Source of the DNA: Fischerella muscicola PCC 7414
GTDB taxonomy: Bacteria; Cyanobacteriota; Cyanobacteriia; Cyanobacteriales; Nostocaceae
Length of the DNA: 64,000 bases
NCBI RefSeq assembly: GCF_000317205.1
Contig: NZ_AJLK01000076.1
Coordinates: forward strand, 1-64,000
Direction: 5' to 3'
The notes under the pieces are model-generated. The model did no database searches and was not told the DNA's origin. It saw nothing but the letters and a program-made list of their open reading frames with translations. The position numbers and the translations under genes were made by a program. Shown here piece by piece: positions 35,914-44,280 of this stretch. Each line of letters opens with the position of its first letter. Position 1 is the stretch's first letter.

Positions 35914-36420
35914 ATGCTCCAAAAAAAAATTTGCATGGTAGGTGCGTTTGCTACTGGTAAAACTAGTTTAGTAGGAAGGTTTGTTCACAGTATTTTTTCA
36001 GAAAAATATCAAACGACTGTAGGTGTAAAAATTGATAAAAAGACAGTAAATATTCAAGATAAAGATATAAATTTTATCCTTTGGGATCTATATGGAGAAG
36101 ATGAATTTCAAAAAGTGCGTATGTCATATTTACGTGGTGCGTCGGGTTATTTGTTAGTAGTAGATGGAACTAGAAAGAATACTCTGGAAAAAGCTTTTAA
36201 CTTACAAATTAAAGTAGAAAATACTATTGGAAATGTGCCATTTATACTTGTACTTAATAAGTGGGATTTGACAGATGAATGGGAAATCAGTGATGTCGAA
36301 ATTAACGAAGTAGTGCAAAGGGGTTGGATTGTGATGAAAACCAGCGCTAAAACAGGTTTGGGCGTAGAAGAATCTTTCCAAATTCTTGCTAATAAAATTT
36401 TAGAAAATATAGATAAATAG
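35914..36420 (+). CDS. Ras/Rab-like small GTPase
   Basis: A 168-residue GTPase with a eukaryote-like layout. The P-loop is GAFATGKTS (residues 10-18), the switch I Thr is in 'YQTTVGVKI', switch II is 'WDLYGEDEF' (normally WDTAGQE), the guanine motif is 'LNKWDLTD' and the last motif 'KTSAKTGLGV'. The catalytic Gln of Ras is replaced by Glu or Asp, so intrinsic hydrolysis may be slow. There is no C-terminal Cys for lipidation. It starts 12 bp after the OmpA gene, so the two are almost certainly co-expressed; the GTPase may act through the OmpA protein's cytoplasmic domain. Confidence 0.85.
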   Translation: MLQKKICMVGAFATGKTSLVGRFVHSIFSEKYQTTVGVKIDKKTVNIQDKDINFILWDLYGEDEFQKVRMSYLRGASGYLLVVDGTRKNTLEKAFNLQIKVENTIGNVPFILVLNKWDLTDEWEISDVEINEVVQRGWIVMKTSAKTGLGVEESFQILANKILENIDK

Positions 36421-36641
36421 TGAAGTAAAAATATAATTGAATAGCATAAGTGATAAACAAAAGCTAGGTTGATTCACTTCTATTTTTTAAGTAAAAATAG
36501 CGGTTTGCAGTTAGGTTAAGTATAGGAAAAAACGAACACAGATAAACACAGATGAACACAGATGCAAACCGATAAAACTGTACTTAATCCAAGCAAGAAG
36601 TGCTATATCAAATCAACAATATTTAATTACAACTACCTATC
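36421..36641. repeat. Spacer with 'aacacagat' repeats
   Basis: This 221-bp gap holds three or four tandem units of 'aacacagat(g/a)' at about 36533-36562. They are the reverse-strand form of the repeat at 184-226. No gene is present, and the gap is long enough for the kinase to have its own promoter. Confidence 0.5.
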
Positions 36642-37001
36642 ATGAGCAACTCGATTACGGCAGATGTGTTTGCTGCTTTGGATATTTTAGTCTTGGAACG
36701 ATTAGACTTTGGCCGCTTTAGAATTACTGGAACTCCACCAGATTGGTTACAACTATTTTGTCGCCATCAAGTCAAATCTGGTATGCAAATACTTATACCG
36801 CAACAAGAGTTTCCTTTTTTAGAAAATTTTCTTATAGACGCAGAAGAGCTATGGAATAGAAATGATAAAAATCAATTGAAATCAGGCATATGGTATCAAT
36901 TAGATTTATCTGGTAAAGAATATCATTTTGAAGCTACAGCAATTTATGTTCAAGATACTAAAATTTTATTAATAAAATTATTACATGAAGAATTTGAATA
37001 A
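36642..37001 (+). CDS. Histidine kinase, N-terminal part cut off by an in-frame stop
   Basis: A 119-residue fragment, probably the sensory N-terminal domain of the kinase that continues downstream. It contains 'RFRITGTPPDWLQLF' and ends '...LIKLLHEEFE', then TAA at 36999-37001. The frame continues without shift as K-R-N-L-I-Q-K-A-R into the kinase core, and the join reads like the usual linker helix between a PAS-like domain and a HisKA helix. A single G-to-T change in a GAA codon would explain the stop. It is either a pseudogenised kinase, a real split, or a sequencing error. Confidence 0.65.
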   Translation: MSNSITADVFAALDILVLERLDFGRFRITGTPPDWLQLFCRHQVKSGMQILIPQQEFPFLENFLIDAEELWNRNDKNQLKSGIWYQLDLSGKEYHFEATAIYVQDTKILLIKLLHEEFE

Positions 37002-37010
37002 AAAAGAAAT

Positions 37011-37766
37011 TTGATCCAAAAAGCTAGAGATAATCAACTCAACTACCAATATATTACGAAAGAGAATCAAAAAAAAGATATTTTGATTCACTGTATTATG
37101 CATGATATTGCTGGGCAACTCAGTGGTATAAATTGCTGTTTAATGTTATTGGAAACTGAAAATTTAACACCAAAAGCTAGAGAATATTTAGAAATTGCTA
37201 AAAAACAAGCACTTCAGGAAGAAATTTTAATTAGAGATATTTTAAATGCATTTTCTGCTGAGGTAACTTCTCTAGAATCTTTTACTGTAGATGCAGATAT
37301 GGCTCCAAATGTACTAACTTCTGCACAAGAAGTAATCCAACTTTTATCACCTACTTTTGTACTGAATCAAGTACAGTTACAGCTTGCTGATAATATTGAT
37401 AAAACATTAGATTGGCGGGTTATTAGTGATAAATCACGTTTGAACCGGATTATCGCCAATTTGGCAGAGAATGCTTTTCGTCACAGTCCAATGGATTCTA
37501 CAGTTACAATTGGTTTACAGGAAGAAGAAGATTCTATTGTTATTACTGTAGATGACCAAGGGTCTGGTGTACCACCAGAAAGTGTGAAGCATATATTTGA
37601 AAAGTTTTCTCAAGTTGGTAAGTCGGGTAGAGTTGGACTCGGACTATATTTTTGTCGTATAACAGTAGAACGTTGGGGTGGACAAATTGGTTATCAGCCT
37701 CTACCGCAAGGCGGTTCTCGGTTTTGGGTTCGGCTATTAAAACCCAAGCCAAAAACTGAGGAGTAA
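37011..37766 (+). CDS. Histidine kinase catalytic part, in frame with the preceding fragment
   Basis: About 251 residues from a TTG codon three codons after the stop. It has an H-box of the cyanobacterial type ('ILIHCIMHDIAGQL', His near 37101), an N-box ('NRIIANLAENAFRHSP'), G1 ('DDQGSGVPPE'), F ('IFEKFSQ') and G2 ('GRVGLGLYF'), so the catalytic core looks intact. Nothing resembling a ribosome binding site precedes the TTG. It closes the coiled-coil/OmpA/GTPase cluster. Its partner regulator is not in the window. Confidence 0.75.
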   Translation: MIQKARDNQLNYQYITKENQKKDILIHCIMHDIAGQLSGINCCLMLLETENLTPKAREYLEIAKKQALQEEILIRDILNAFSAEVTSLESFTVDADMAPNVLTSAQEVIQLLSPTFVLNQVQLQLADNIDKTLDWRVISDKSRLNRIIANLAENAFRHSPMDSTVTIGLQEEEDSIVITVDDQGSGVPPESVKHIFEKFSQVGKSGRVGLGLYFCRITVERWGGQIGYQPLPQGGSRFWVRLLKPKPKTEE

Positions 37767-38031
37767 TAGGCATATATACAATTCAGTATGAGTAATAGAA
37801 GAATAAAACCGCAGAGGAACAGAGGACACAGAGTAATAAGAGTTAGAGAATTATGTTGCGTAAGTCCTGATAAGTTATTACATTCAATTGCATAAAATTT
37901 AGGGTGCGTTAGCTACAGCGTAATGCACCAAGGTTTGGCAACAATGGTACTTTACGGATAGCACTAACACACCCTACCAAGTTGGACTCAAGTCCTTAAT
38001 TTCAATTCAAGGTTAACAGACTACTAGCCTT
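37767..38031. other. Intergenic region between convergent genes
   Basis: 265 bp between the kinase and the HliP genes, which converge. It contains a copy of the 'ccgcagaggaacagaggacacagag' type of dispersed repeat (about 37808-37832) and an imperfect inverted pair 'tagggtgcgttag' (37900-37912) and 'ctaacacaccctac' (37965-37978). The latter may act as a bidirectional terminator. Confidence 0.4.
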
Positions 38032-38244
38032 CTAGTAACCAATAAAGTGTAAAACATCGCGTAAAACACTGTAACCAGCTAAATCCCAAAGCAAATAAGC
38101 AAGAAAGCCAATCATTGCCAAACGGCCATTCCATAATTCCGCCTGGGGATTTAAGCCAAAGATAAAAGCATTACGATCGATGCCATTGTAAGCGTTAGCT
38201 ACTGGTGGTAAATCTGTAGAAGGACGTTTTTCACGAGTTTCCAT
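38032..38244 (-). CDS. High-light-inducible protein (HliP/Scp)
   Basis: A 70-residue single-helix member of the LHC superfamily. The chlorophyll-binding helix is seen as 'AELWNGRLAMIGFLAYLLWD' (about residues 35-54), preceded by 'RNAFIFGLNPQ'. HliPs dimerise in the thylakoid membrane, bind chlorophyll and carotenoid, and protect photosystem II assembly intermediates and chlorophyll synthesis under strong light. It is a tandem copy of the next gene upstream, 60 bp away, with the same C-terminus (SVLRDVLHFIGY against SVLRDVLHIVGY). A ribosome binding site (aaaggagac on the coding strand) is clear. Confidence 0.93.
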   Translation of the reverse strand: METREKRPSTDLPPVANAYNGIDRNAFIFGLNPQAELWNGRLAMIGFLAYLLWDLAGYSVLRDVLHFIGY

Positions 38245-38304
38245 TTTTTGTCTCCTTTAAACCAATACTGTTGAGTTAAATTGCATCATTACAGAGAGTT
38301 GGTG

Positions 38305-38508
38305 TTAGTATCCAACAATATGTAAAACATCACGTAACACGCTATAACCAGCTAAATCCCAAAGTAAATAAGCAAGAAAGCCAATCATTGCCAAACGACC
38401 ATTCCATAATTCTGCTTGGGGATTCCAGCCAAACAAAAAGGCGTTGCGGTCTTTGCCGTTATATTCTGTAGCAATTGGTGGTAAATCTGTAGAAGGACGA
38501 GTTTCCAT
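38305..38508 (-). CDS. High-light-inducible protein (HliP/Scp), tandem copy
   Basis: A 67-residue HliP nearly identical to its neighbour in the membrane helix ('AELWNGRLAMIGFLAYLLWD') and C-terminus; it differs mainly in the N-terminal 15 residues and in 'NAFLFGWNPQ'. It is the first of the pair in transcription order and has a ribosome binding site (cggaggcaa on the coding strand). The two genes are a recent local duplication and most likely one transcript. Confidence 0.93.
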   Translation of the reverse strand: METRPSTDLPPIATEYNGKDRNAFLFGWNPQAELWNGRLAMIGFLAYLLWDLAGYSVLRDVLHIVGY

Positions 38509-39014
38509 TTTGCCTCCGAGTTAATTCTATTGATTGCTTAATTTTTTGCTTATTAGCTACTAGTTATTGGTTTTTATTTCAAGCTGAATAACTAATAACT
38601 AATTGCTTCTTCCGAATCACTTGTTACATATGTTTACTTTAGCTAGGAATTATTAGCTTGCTGTATTCCTATGGTTACAAAGTCTAGGCACTCCTAATGG
38701 ACGATAATTCAACCTGTTTTTGAATGCAGGAATATGCCTTAAGAGGATGAAAAAATTTGATTTCTAAATAAATTTTAAAATAAACAATTTATTCAGTAAT
38801 ATTACTGAATAAATGATAATAACGCCAAGCTGAAGTATGAGTGAGAAAAACTTATATCTAATGTAGTATATGTTATCAGACCTGAGGCGGATGCCGTAAT
38901 AGCCTAAATTCCACGATTCTGAGCTAAGGAATTGGGTATGGCGAATGATATACGAGTAAAAGTAATTAGCAACTTTTTATACCACATAGTTAAAACATAG
39001 AGGAAGGAAATAGA
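38509..39014. promoter_or_regulatory. Divergent promoter region
   Basis: About 500 AT-rich bases separate the HliP genes (minus strand) from the repeat protein gene (plus strand), so both promoters must lie here. A small inverted pair 'aataaa...ttattcagtaatattactgaataa' is centred near 38798 (arms ttattcagtaa and ttactgaataa, 38789-38811). No known light-response element could be assigned with confidence. Confidence 0.4.
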
Positions 39015-42000
39015 ATGTTTCAGAGTACAGTAACAACGCTGGAACTCTCCCAGTCCCTATTTTGGATAGCGCAGGTGATAGTACAGCCACAGGATATATC
39101 ACCAGCACAGGCATCGGTTGCTTTCTCAGGACCGCGTTTTTTTACTGCTTTAATCTCTGGTGTGATCCTGGCTTTTGCGTTTCAGTTAGTATTAACTAAC
39201 CTTTCAGTTGCCGCAGGTATTTCCTATTTGGGGCGTCCCTCTGATTCAAATTCAGAACACGGGGAAGTCAGCAGTTTAGGGGGAACGATCCGCAAGATTG
39301 GTACAGCAGTAGGAATTTGGACTTTAATCACAGTTACGATCGCATTGGCGATCGCTTGCTTTTTGGCTGTGAAAATGAGTCTGATGATTTTTAGTCCCGG
39401 ATTGGGGGCAATTCTCGGTTTGGTAATTTGGGGCGCATACTTCCTATTGTTGGTGTGGGTGAGTTCCACCACGGTAGGTTCTTTAGTCGGTAATGTGGTT
39501 AACAGTGCCACTTCTGGTTTTCAGGCAATTATGGGAACAGCCACCGCCGCCTTGGGTGCAAAGGCTGTTAACCAGCAGGTAGTAGCCACCGCTGAAGCCG
39601 CAGCCGCAGCAGTTCGTCGGGAATTAGGTAGTGCGATCGACCCTACCAGCGTCCGCGAAAAGGTGGAAGATTACCTAGAAATGGTGCGTCCTCCGGAACT
39701 AGACTTAAACAAGATTCGCGGTGATTTTGAAAGATTGTTGAGTGATCCGCAAATCAGGGAAATGGCTAAAAGTGGCGATATTCGTAATATAGATCGCCAG
39801 AAGTTTATTGATTTAGTCAGCAGTCGCACCGACCTCTCGAAGCGCGATGCTAACCGGATCGCTGATACCTTGTATAGTGTTTGGCAACAGATAGTAGGTC
39901 AAACTCAGTCCCAAGACCAAATGGCTGAGTTGGTTAATTATCTGAAGTCACTCCAGCCAGGACAAGCGAACACAGACGAACTCAACCGCAAACTAGATCA
40001 GCTGATTGCAGAAATGCGTTCTGCTAAAGATGCTAATCAAAAAGCAGCCCAAGAAGCAACTCCTGGCCCGATTCAACGGACGTTACAACAGGGAATAACA
40101 GCTTTAACTGGGATTGTGTTAGGACGGACTGATCTGTCAGATTTAGATGTCGAAAAAATCTTAGGCGCTTTAACCACAGCCAAAGAAAAAGTCACTGAAA
40201 AAGCAGATCAATTAGGACTATCAATACCAAAACGACCTTACAGCCCGATTCGTGCGGATGTAGAAAATTACCTACTCAACACTTATGCTTGGCAGTTGAG
40301 TCAGGAGAAAATCGCTCAGGATTTCCGCGATGTGATCTACGATCCTGCTGCTGATCCCGGAACGGTGCGCCGGGAATTAGAGGAACTATCTCGCAGCGAT
40401 TTTGTTAACATACTGCAACAGCGTGGTCTTTTGACCCAGGCAGAAATTCAGCGCATTGCTGATCAATTAGAAGCTGTGCGGCAAAATGTATTGGTGACAG
40501 TCACTGCTGAGGAAGAAAGAGAAATAGTACAGGATTTACAACGCCGAGTTGAAAGTTATTTACTCGTCACTCCCAAATCAGAATTAACTCCAGAGGGAAT
40601 TGAACAGAACTTTAAACCACTGTTGCAAGACTCCGATGCAGATTATGAAACCCTGTCGCGCCGCTTAGCATTGTTAGACCGTCAAGAACTGCGGGAGATA
40701 CTGCTAGAACGCAACGATATTAATCCACAAGAAGCAGACACAATTCTCAACGAACTGGAAAGACAACGCGATCGCGTTTTAGTTGAATCCAAAGGACTAG
40801 CAGATCAAGCCAAATACCAAGCCGAAACCCTCTGGTTAAATTTAGAGTCATATCTGCGTAACACTGGTAAAGAAGAACTCAATCCCAACGCTATTAGAGC
40901 CGAGTTAAGAAGACTCTTAGAAGACCCGCGGGCTGGAATTGCAGCGGTTCGGGCGCGTCTGTCTCGTTTTGATCGCGATACTTTAGTCAAATTGCTCAGT
41001 CAGCGCCAAGACTTGAGTGAAGACCAAGTTAACCAAATTCTCAGCACAGTTGAAGAATCTTGGCATAGTTTTCGCCATGCACCCCAAGCCGTAGTCGATA
41101 AAGCTAAACAACAGTACGACTCGGTTACAACTACCATCGCTGATTATCTGCGAAACACTGGTAAAGAAGAACTCAACCCCGAAGGTATTCAACGGGATTT
41201 AAATCGACTGTTGCAAAATCCCAAAGAAGGAGCGATCGCTCTCCGTCGACGTTTGTCTCAAGTAGATAGAGATACCCTCGTAAAATTACTGAGTCAACGT
41301 CAAGATTTATCCGAAGAACAAGTCAATCAAGTCATTGATTCTATTCAAGACACAATTCGGAATATCGTCCGCTCACCCCGTCGTTTAGCTGCTCGGACAC
41401 AACAAAGAGTAGAAACATTCCAAACTTATTTGGAAGAGTATTTACGGCGCAGTGGCAAGGATGAACTCAACCCAGAAGGTATTAAACGCGACTTGTATCT
41501 GTTATTACATGATCCCCGTGTGGGTATGGAAAGTTTGAGCGATCGCTTAGCTCAATTTGACCGCTCTACAATTATCACCTTGCTGAAACTGCGCGAAGAC
41601 CTCAGGGATGATGAAGCAGCGCGGATTGCAGATACAATCATCTCTGTCCGGGATTCCTTTGTAGAGCAAGTACGGGCAATCCAACGCCGTATTCAAGACG
41701 CCATCGACTCAATTTTTGAGCGTATCCGTAACTACCTCAACTCCTTAGAGCGTCCCGAACTGAATTATGATGGTATTAAGCGGGATATTCGCACATTGTT
41801 TGATGATCCCCAAGCTGGGTTTGAAGCCTTACGCGATCGCCTGTCTTCTTTCAACCGTGACACCTTGGTAGCTGTCTTGAGTTCCCGGGAAGACATCTCC
41901 GAAGAAGATGCTAATCGGATTGTCGACCAAGTAGAACGAGCGCGTCAAACCGTCCTGCAAAGAGCAGAACGCTTGCAACAAGAAGCACAGCGACGCCTAG

Positions 42001-42143
42001 AAGAGGTGAAGCACCAAGCCCAAAAGCAAGCCGAAGAAACCCGCAAAGCAGCCGCATCAGCAGCTTGGTGGTTGTTTGCTACAGCCCTAGTATCGGCAAT
42101 ATTCTCTGCAATTGCTGGAGCAGTAGCAGCGATCGCTTTATAG
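39015..42143 (+). CDS. Large membrane-anchored protein with seven helical repeats
   Basis: A 1042-residue protein I do not recognise. The N-terminus has three hydrophobic segments (about residues 35-60, 95-120, 125-150), a Ala-rich helix follows, and one more helix lies at the very C-terminus (about 1018-1040). Between them are seven copies of a repeat of about 80 residues with the pattern YLRNTGKEELNPEGI..DL..LL.DP, then 'RLSQFDRDTLVKLLSQR.DLSE'. Copies 4 and 5 are most alike, so the repeat has expanded recently. The repeats are helical and charged and probably form a rod-like scaffold at a membrane. A strong ribosome binding site (aggaagga) precedes the ATG. Confidence 0.8.
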   Translation: MFQSTVTTLELSQSLFWIAQVIVQPQDISPAQASVAFSGPRFFTALISGVILAFAFQLVLTNLSVAAGISYLGRPSDSNSEHGEVSSLGGTIRKIGTAVGIWTLITVTIALAIACFLAVKMSLMIFSPGLGAILGLVIWGAYFLLLVWVSSTTVGSLVGNVVNSATSGFQAIMGTATAALGAKAVNQQVVATAEAAAAAVRRELGSAIDPTSVREKVEDYLEMVRPPELDLNKIRGDFERLLSDPQIREMAKSGDIRNIDRQKFIDLVSSRTDLSKRDANRIADTLYSVWQQIVGQTQSQDQMAELVNYLKSLQPGQANTDELNRKLDQLIAEMRSAKDANQKAAQEATPGPIQRTLQQGITALTGIVLGRTDLSDLDVEKILGALTTAKEKVTEKADQLGLSIPKRPYSPIRADVENYLLNTYAWQLSQEKIAQDFRDVIYDPAADPGTVRRELEELSRSDFVNILQQRGLLTQAEIQRIADQLEAVRQNVLVTVTAEEEREIVQDLQRRVESYLLVTPKSELTPEGIEQNFKPLLQDSDADYETLSRRLALLDRQELREILLERNDINPQEADTILNELERQRDRVLVESKGLADQAKYQAETLWLNLESYLRNTGKEELNPNAIRAELRRLLEDPRAGIAAVRARLSRFDRDTLVKLLSQRQDLSEDQVNQILSTVEESWHSFRHAPQAVVDKAKQQYDSVTTTIADYLRNTGKEELNPEGIQRDLNRLLQNPKEGAIALRRRLSQVDRDTLVKLLSQRQDLSEEQVNQVIDSIQDTIRNIVRSPRRLAARTQQRVETFQTYLEEYLRRSGKDELNPEGIKRDLYLLLHDPRVGMESLSDRLAQFDRSTIITLLKLREDLRDDEAARIADTIISVRDSFVEQVRAIQRRIQDAIDSIFERIRNYLNSLERPELNYDGIKRDIRTLFDDPQAGFEALRDRLSSFNRDTLVAVLSSREDISEEDANRIVDQVERARQTVLQRAERLQQEAQRRLEEVKHQAQKQAEETRKAAASAAWWLFATALVSAIFSAIAGAVAAIAL

Positions 42144-42187
42144 TATTAGCAAAACAATTACAAGTTGTCTCCGCTAAACCTACTGTA

Positions 42188-42213
42188 GCCTCTCATTTAT
42201 GAGAGGCTTTTTT
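42188..42213 (+). terminator. Intrinsic terminator of the repeat-protein gene
   Basis: The arms gcctctca (42188-42195) and tgagaggc (42200-42207) are a perfect 8-bp stem with a 4-nt loop, followed by six T, 45 bp after the stop codon. This is a textbook Rho-independent terminator for the upstream gene. Confidence 0.88.
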
Positions 42214-42217
42214 AACG

Positions 42218-42340
42218 CAATACGGTTCAGTTAAGGATTTTTAGTACAAAAAATTGATCTGTACAGACGCGCCATTGATCTGTAGAGACGCGCCATGGCG
42301 CGTCTCTACAAAGGATTGTAAGCTTATCTGAACCGTATTG
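42218..42340. mobile_element. 123-bp MITE-like element with terminal inverted repeats
   Basis: The ends caatacggttcagttaag (42218-42235) and cttatctgaaccgtattg (42323-42340) are inverted at 17 of 18 positions. Inside is a perfect 30-bp palindrome (42281-42310; left arm tgtagagacgcgcca). The flanks tttttaacg (42209-42217) and tttttaatg (42341-42349) match at 8 of 9, as expected for a target-site duplication. No coding capacity. It appears to have inserted into the T run of the terminator just upstream. Confidence 0.75.
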
Positions 42341-42495
42341 TTTTTAATGTGCGCCTCCGTTGCAGACTCACGTAAATTTAATTTTGCCTAACTACATTAA
42401 CACATTGAAAAAGCCAGCCCCCTATTTTCACGAGAGAACCAGCTTTGTAACTTATTATATGCATCCTAATTGCTGTCCTGATCAGGGCACATTTC

Positions 42496-43302
42496 TTAAC
42501 CAAACTTACCACTTACATATTCTTTGGTGGCTTGTTGTTGAGGATTTTGGAAAATTGCCTCGGTACGGTCATATTCTACTAAGTAACCAGTACGACCACC
42601 TTTTTCGGATGTTTGGACATTGAAAAAGGCTGTCATATCAGACACACGCGAAGCTTGTTGCATGTTGTGAGTCACAATCACCACAGTATAGCGTTGTTTG
42701 AGTTCGTGGATCAGTTCTTCAACTTGCAGAGTAGAAATAGGGTCAAGGGCAGAACAAGGTTCATCCATTAAAATCACATCTGGCTGAACTGCGATCGCTC
42801 GAGCAATACACAAACGCTGTTGCTGACCACCAGATAAAGATAAACCACTTTGTTTGAGTTTGTCTTTAACATCGTCCCACAAAGCAGCTTGTTTGAGCGA
42901 TCGCTCTACTAATTCATCCATATCCCCTTTGTAGCCGTTGAGTCTAGGCCCAAAAGCGATATTGTCATAAACTGATTTGGGGAAAGGGTTGGGTCTTTGA
43001 AACACCATCCCAATTTTCCGCCGCACTTCTACCGGGTCAACTTGGGGTGCATAGAGGTTTTCATCATAGTAAAAAACCTTACCCTCTGCCCGAAATGATT
43101 CAATGAGATCGTTGAGGCGGTTGTAGCATCTTAGCAATGTACTTTTACCACATCCAGATGGGCCAATAAAGGCTGTAACGCGATTTTTCGGGATATCCAT
43201 CCAGACATCACGTACTGCTAAGAAATTACCGTAGTAGATGTTCAGTCCCTCAGTCCGTAGGACAGTATCTGTTTGGTTGGCAGTGCTTATGTTTGTTACC
43301 AT
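42496..43302 (-). CDS. pstB: Phosphate ABC transporter ATPase PstB
   Basis: A 268-residue ATPase of the high-affinity phosphate importer. Walker A is '[16 protein letters not shown]', the signature '[16 protein letters not shown]', Walker B '[15 protein letters not shown]' and the H-loop '[15 protein letters not shown]', all highly specific for PstB. It is the last gene of pstSCAB, 55 bp after pstA. PhoU is not encoded in the window. Confidence 0.96.
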   Translation of the reverse strand: MVTNISTANQTDTVLRTEGLNIYYGNFLAVRDVWMDIPKNRVTAFIGPSGCGKSTLLRCYNRLNDLIESFRAEGKVFYYDENLYAPQVDPVEVRRKIGMVFQRPNPFPKSVYDNIAFGPRLNGYKGDMDELVERSLKQAALWDDVKDKLKQSGLSLSGGQQQRLCIARAIAVQPDVILMDEPCSALDPISTLQVEELIHELKQRYTVVIVTHNMQQASRVSDMTAFFNVQTSEKGGRTGYLVEYDRTEAIFQNPQQQATKEYVSGKFG

Positions 43303-43357
43303 AATATAATATGATTACTGACTTAACTTTTGATTAGAGATGTAGACAAAACGGAAA

Positions 43358-44245
43358 TTATGTGTACTTTTTGCGATGAGTTGCCAAACGAGCAATGATA
43401 CTAGTAAGCAGAACCATCAACACCAAGATCAAAGATGCTGCCCAAGCCATTGATTGCCAGTTTTTGTAGGGAGAGATCGCGAAGTTATAAACCAAAACTG
43501 CCAGGGAAGCTGTGGGTTGAAATAAGCCTTCAAACCAGTACTGAGAAAACAACGCAGTGAACAAAAGAGGTGCGGTTTCACCTGCGGCTCTAGCGATCGC
43601 CAGTGTGGAGCCTGTAACAATTGCTGGTAAAGCTGCTGGTAAAACTACCCACATCACTGTTTGAAAGTTTGTTGCTCCTAAACCAACTGCGGCTTGTCGT
43701 AAATCATCTGATACCATCTGTAAAGCTTCGTCTGTGGTTCTTACAATAATTGGTAGCATCAATACTGACAGTGCTACTCCCCCAGCCAAAGCAGAATAAG
43801 TGCCGATTGCCAACACGACAACGCCATAGGCAAATACCCCAGCAATAATCGAGGGAACACCACTGAGAATGTTGGTAGAAAAGCGTACCCAGCGAGCTAT
43901 TTTCCCAGAGCTAAACTCAGTTAAATAAACAGCAGCCAAAACACCTATGGGGATACTGATCAAAGCCCCTATTCCTACCATGATGATCGTACCGATGATG
44001 GCATTACCAAAACCCCCTCCTAGGGCCAATGGAGGTGGTGGCAATTCAGTAAACAAACTTGGCCGCAAACTGCTAAAGCCTTGAATGATGACGTAAGAAA
44101 GCACTGCAATTAAAGGTACAAGTGCCAAAACTCCACAGATAAATGCTATGACTGTCATCACAATGTTAATGAGTGTCCGGGGTGATGACGAGCGAGCTAA
44201 GCTACTGCGGAGCGATGTACCTTGAGATTTATCTGTATAAGCCAT
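43358..44245 (-). CDS. pstA: Phosphate ABC transporter permease PstA
   Basis: A 295-residue permease with six predicted helices; 'LRQAAVGLGATNFQTVMWVV' is the permease loop that docks to PstB, and 'ARAAGETAPLLFTALFSQYW' is characteristic of PstA. It starts 35 bp after pstC ends. Together with PstC it forms the membrane channel for phosphate. Confidence 0.95.
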   Translation of the reverse strand: MAYTDKSQGTSLRSSLARSSSPRTLINIVMTVIAFICGVLALVPLIAVLSYVIIQGFSSLRPSLFTELPPPPLALGGGFGNAIIGTIIMVGIGALISIPIGVLAAVYLTEFSSGKIARWVRFSTNILSGVPSIIAGVFAYGVVVLAIGTYSALAGGVALSVLMLPIIVRTTDEALQMVSDDLRQAAVGLGATNFQTVMWVVLPAALPAIVTGSTLAIARAAGETAPLLFTALFSQYWFEGLFQPTASLAVLVYNFAISPYKNWQSMAWAASLILVLMVLLTSIIARLATHRKKYT

Positions 44246-44280
44246 ATTTCAACACGCTTCAAAACAAAAAAGGCCACATT

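Noticed and set aside
42360-42623. 87-codon plus-strand frame before and inside pstB
   Set aside because: It overlaps pstB on the other strand and has no ribosome binding site or familiar sequence.
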